Source: an uncultured Comamonadaceae bacterium | Lineage (GTDB): Bacteria; Pseudomonadota; Gammaproteobacteria; Burkholderiales; Burkholderiaceae | Assembly: GCA_946482115.1 (NCBI GenBank) | Contig: CAMLQP010000220.1 | Span: forward strand, 1 to 5,030 | Direction of reading: 5' to 3' | Length of the DNA stretch: 5,030 bases | Shown: piece after piece, positions 4,830 to 5,030 of the stretch | Numbering within the stretch: position 1 is the first letter of the stretch | How the letters are laid out: each line of letters opens with the position of its first letter | Position numbers and translations under genes: made by a program | Notes under the pieces: generated by a model | What the model was told of the DNA's origin: nothing | Seen by the model: the letters and a program-made list of their open reading frames with translations, nothing else | The model's database searches: none

Positions 4830-5030
4830 TCAGCGTGCGGCGCCGGCGATCAGGGCCTCGCGCAGCCGGGGCTGCGAGGTGCGGGGCGAGAGCCAGATGC
4901 CGAAGAAGCGCTCGGCGAACACCGGGTCGTCGACCACGCCGCGCAGGCGGCCGTTGTAGTAGAAGTGCGCGCCCCGGCCGGGCAGGTGCACACCCATCAG
5001 CCGGTCGCCGGGTGCCACGTCGGGAAACAC
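4830..5030 (-). CDS. Chalcone isomerase-like domain protein, C-terminal 66 residues (5' end outside window)
   Basis: The frame is open at the right edge and ends with TGA at 4832-4830, so only the last 66 residues are present; the edge codon GTG is not a supported start. The fragment PGDRLMGVHLPGRGAHFYYNGRLRGVVDDPVFAERFFGIWLSPRTSQPRLREALI matches the end of bacterial chalcone-isomerase-like (CHI-fold) proteins: a strand with FYYNGRLRG, an FAERFFGIWL helix, then a polar S/T-rich turn and a closing LREALI helix. Full-length bacterial members usually have about 180-200 residues and often a signal peptide, neither visible here. Despite the name, bacteria with this protein generally make no flavonoids; related plant CHI-fold proteins bind fatty acids, which would suit a lipid-related operon. 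It is the first visible gene of the leftward operon, with the transporter start 7 nt after its stop. Confidence 0.8.
   Translation of the reverse strand: MFPDVAPGDRLMGVHLPGRGAHFYYNGRLRGVVDDPVFAERFFGIWLSPRTSQPRLREALIAGAAR

Overview
The window is GC-rich chromosomal DNA (roughly 68-70% G+C by eye) from a beta-proteobacterium, most likely a Comamonadaceae-type Burkholderiales (Acidovorax / Hydrogenophaga / Variovorax relatives). This rests on the protein flavour, the divergent purB / YibF-like GST pair, and a palindromic intergenic element of a kind I recall from Comamonadaceae genomes. There is no sign of phage, IS elements, CRISPR or RNA genes.

Layout, left to right: (1) 1-781, minus strand: N-terminal 260 residues of adenylosuccinate lyase (purB), cut by the window edge. 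(2) 782-894: short divergent promoter region with a -10-like hexamer on each strand. The purB one sits so close to the ATG that a leaderless message is possible. (3) 895-1509, plus strand: YibF-type glutathione S-transferase. (4) 1510-1626: convergent intergenic gap filled by three consecutive hairpins, which look like a dispersed repeat. (5) 1627-5030, minus strand: a tightly packed five-gene operon read right to left. In order of transcription it encodes the C-terminus of a chalcone-isomerase-like protein (cut by the window edge), an MFS transporter of the GPH/MelB type, a DUF3833-type lipoprotein, a short-chain dehydrogenase and an NTF2/SnoaL-like protein. Junctions are +7 nt, ATGA overlap, ATGA overlap and +6 nt, so the set is almost certainly co-transcribed and translationally coupled.

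The operon is the interesting part. From memory of proteobacterial genomes, this gene set usually travels with a flavin amine-oxidase-like protein, a DUF1365 protein, a cyclopropane-fatty-acid-synthase-like methyltransferase, DUF2878 and often an ECF sigma factor with a ChrR-type anti-sigma. Those partners would lie beyond base 5030. If so, this is the tail of a membrane-lipid modification and photo-oxidative (singlet oxygen) stress locus. The window holds its least characterised members: a CHI-fold protein (a fold with known fatty-acid-binding relatives), a MelB-like transporter that keeps cation-site aspartates but lacks a helix-I aspartate, a probable outer-membrane lipoprotein, an SDR with an altered NNAG motif, and a small NTF2-fold protein. 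The lipid role is inference from family and context, not visible in the sequence itself.
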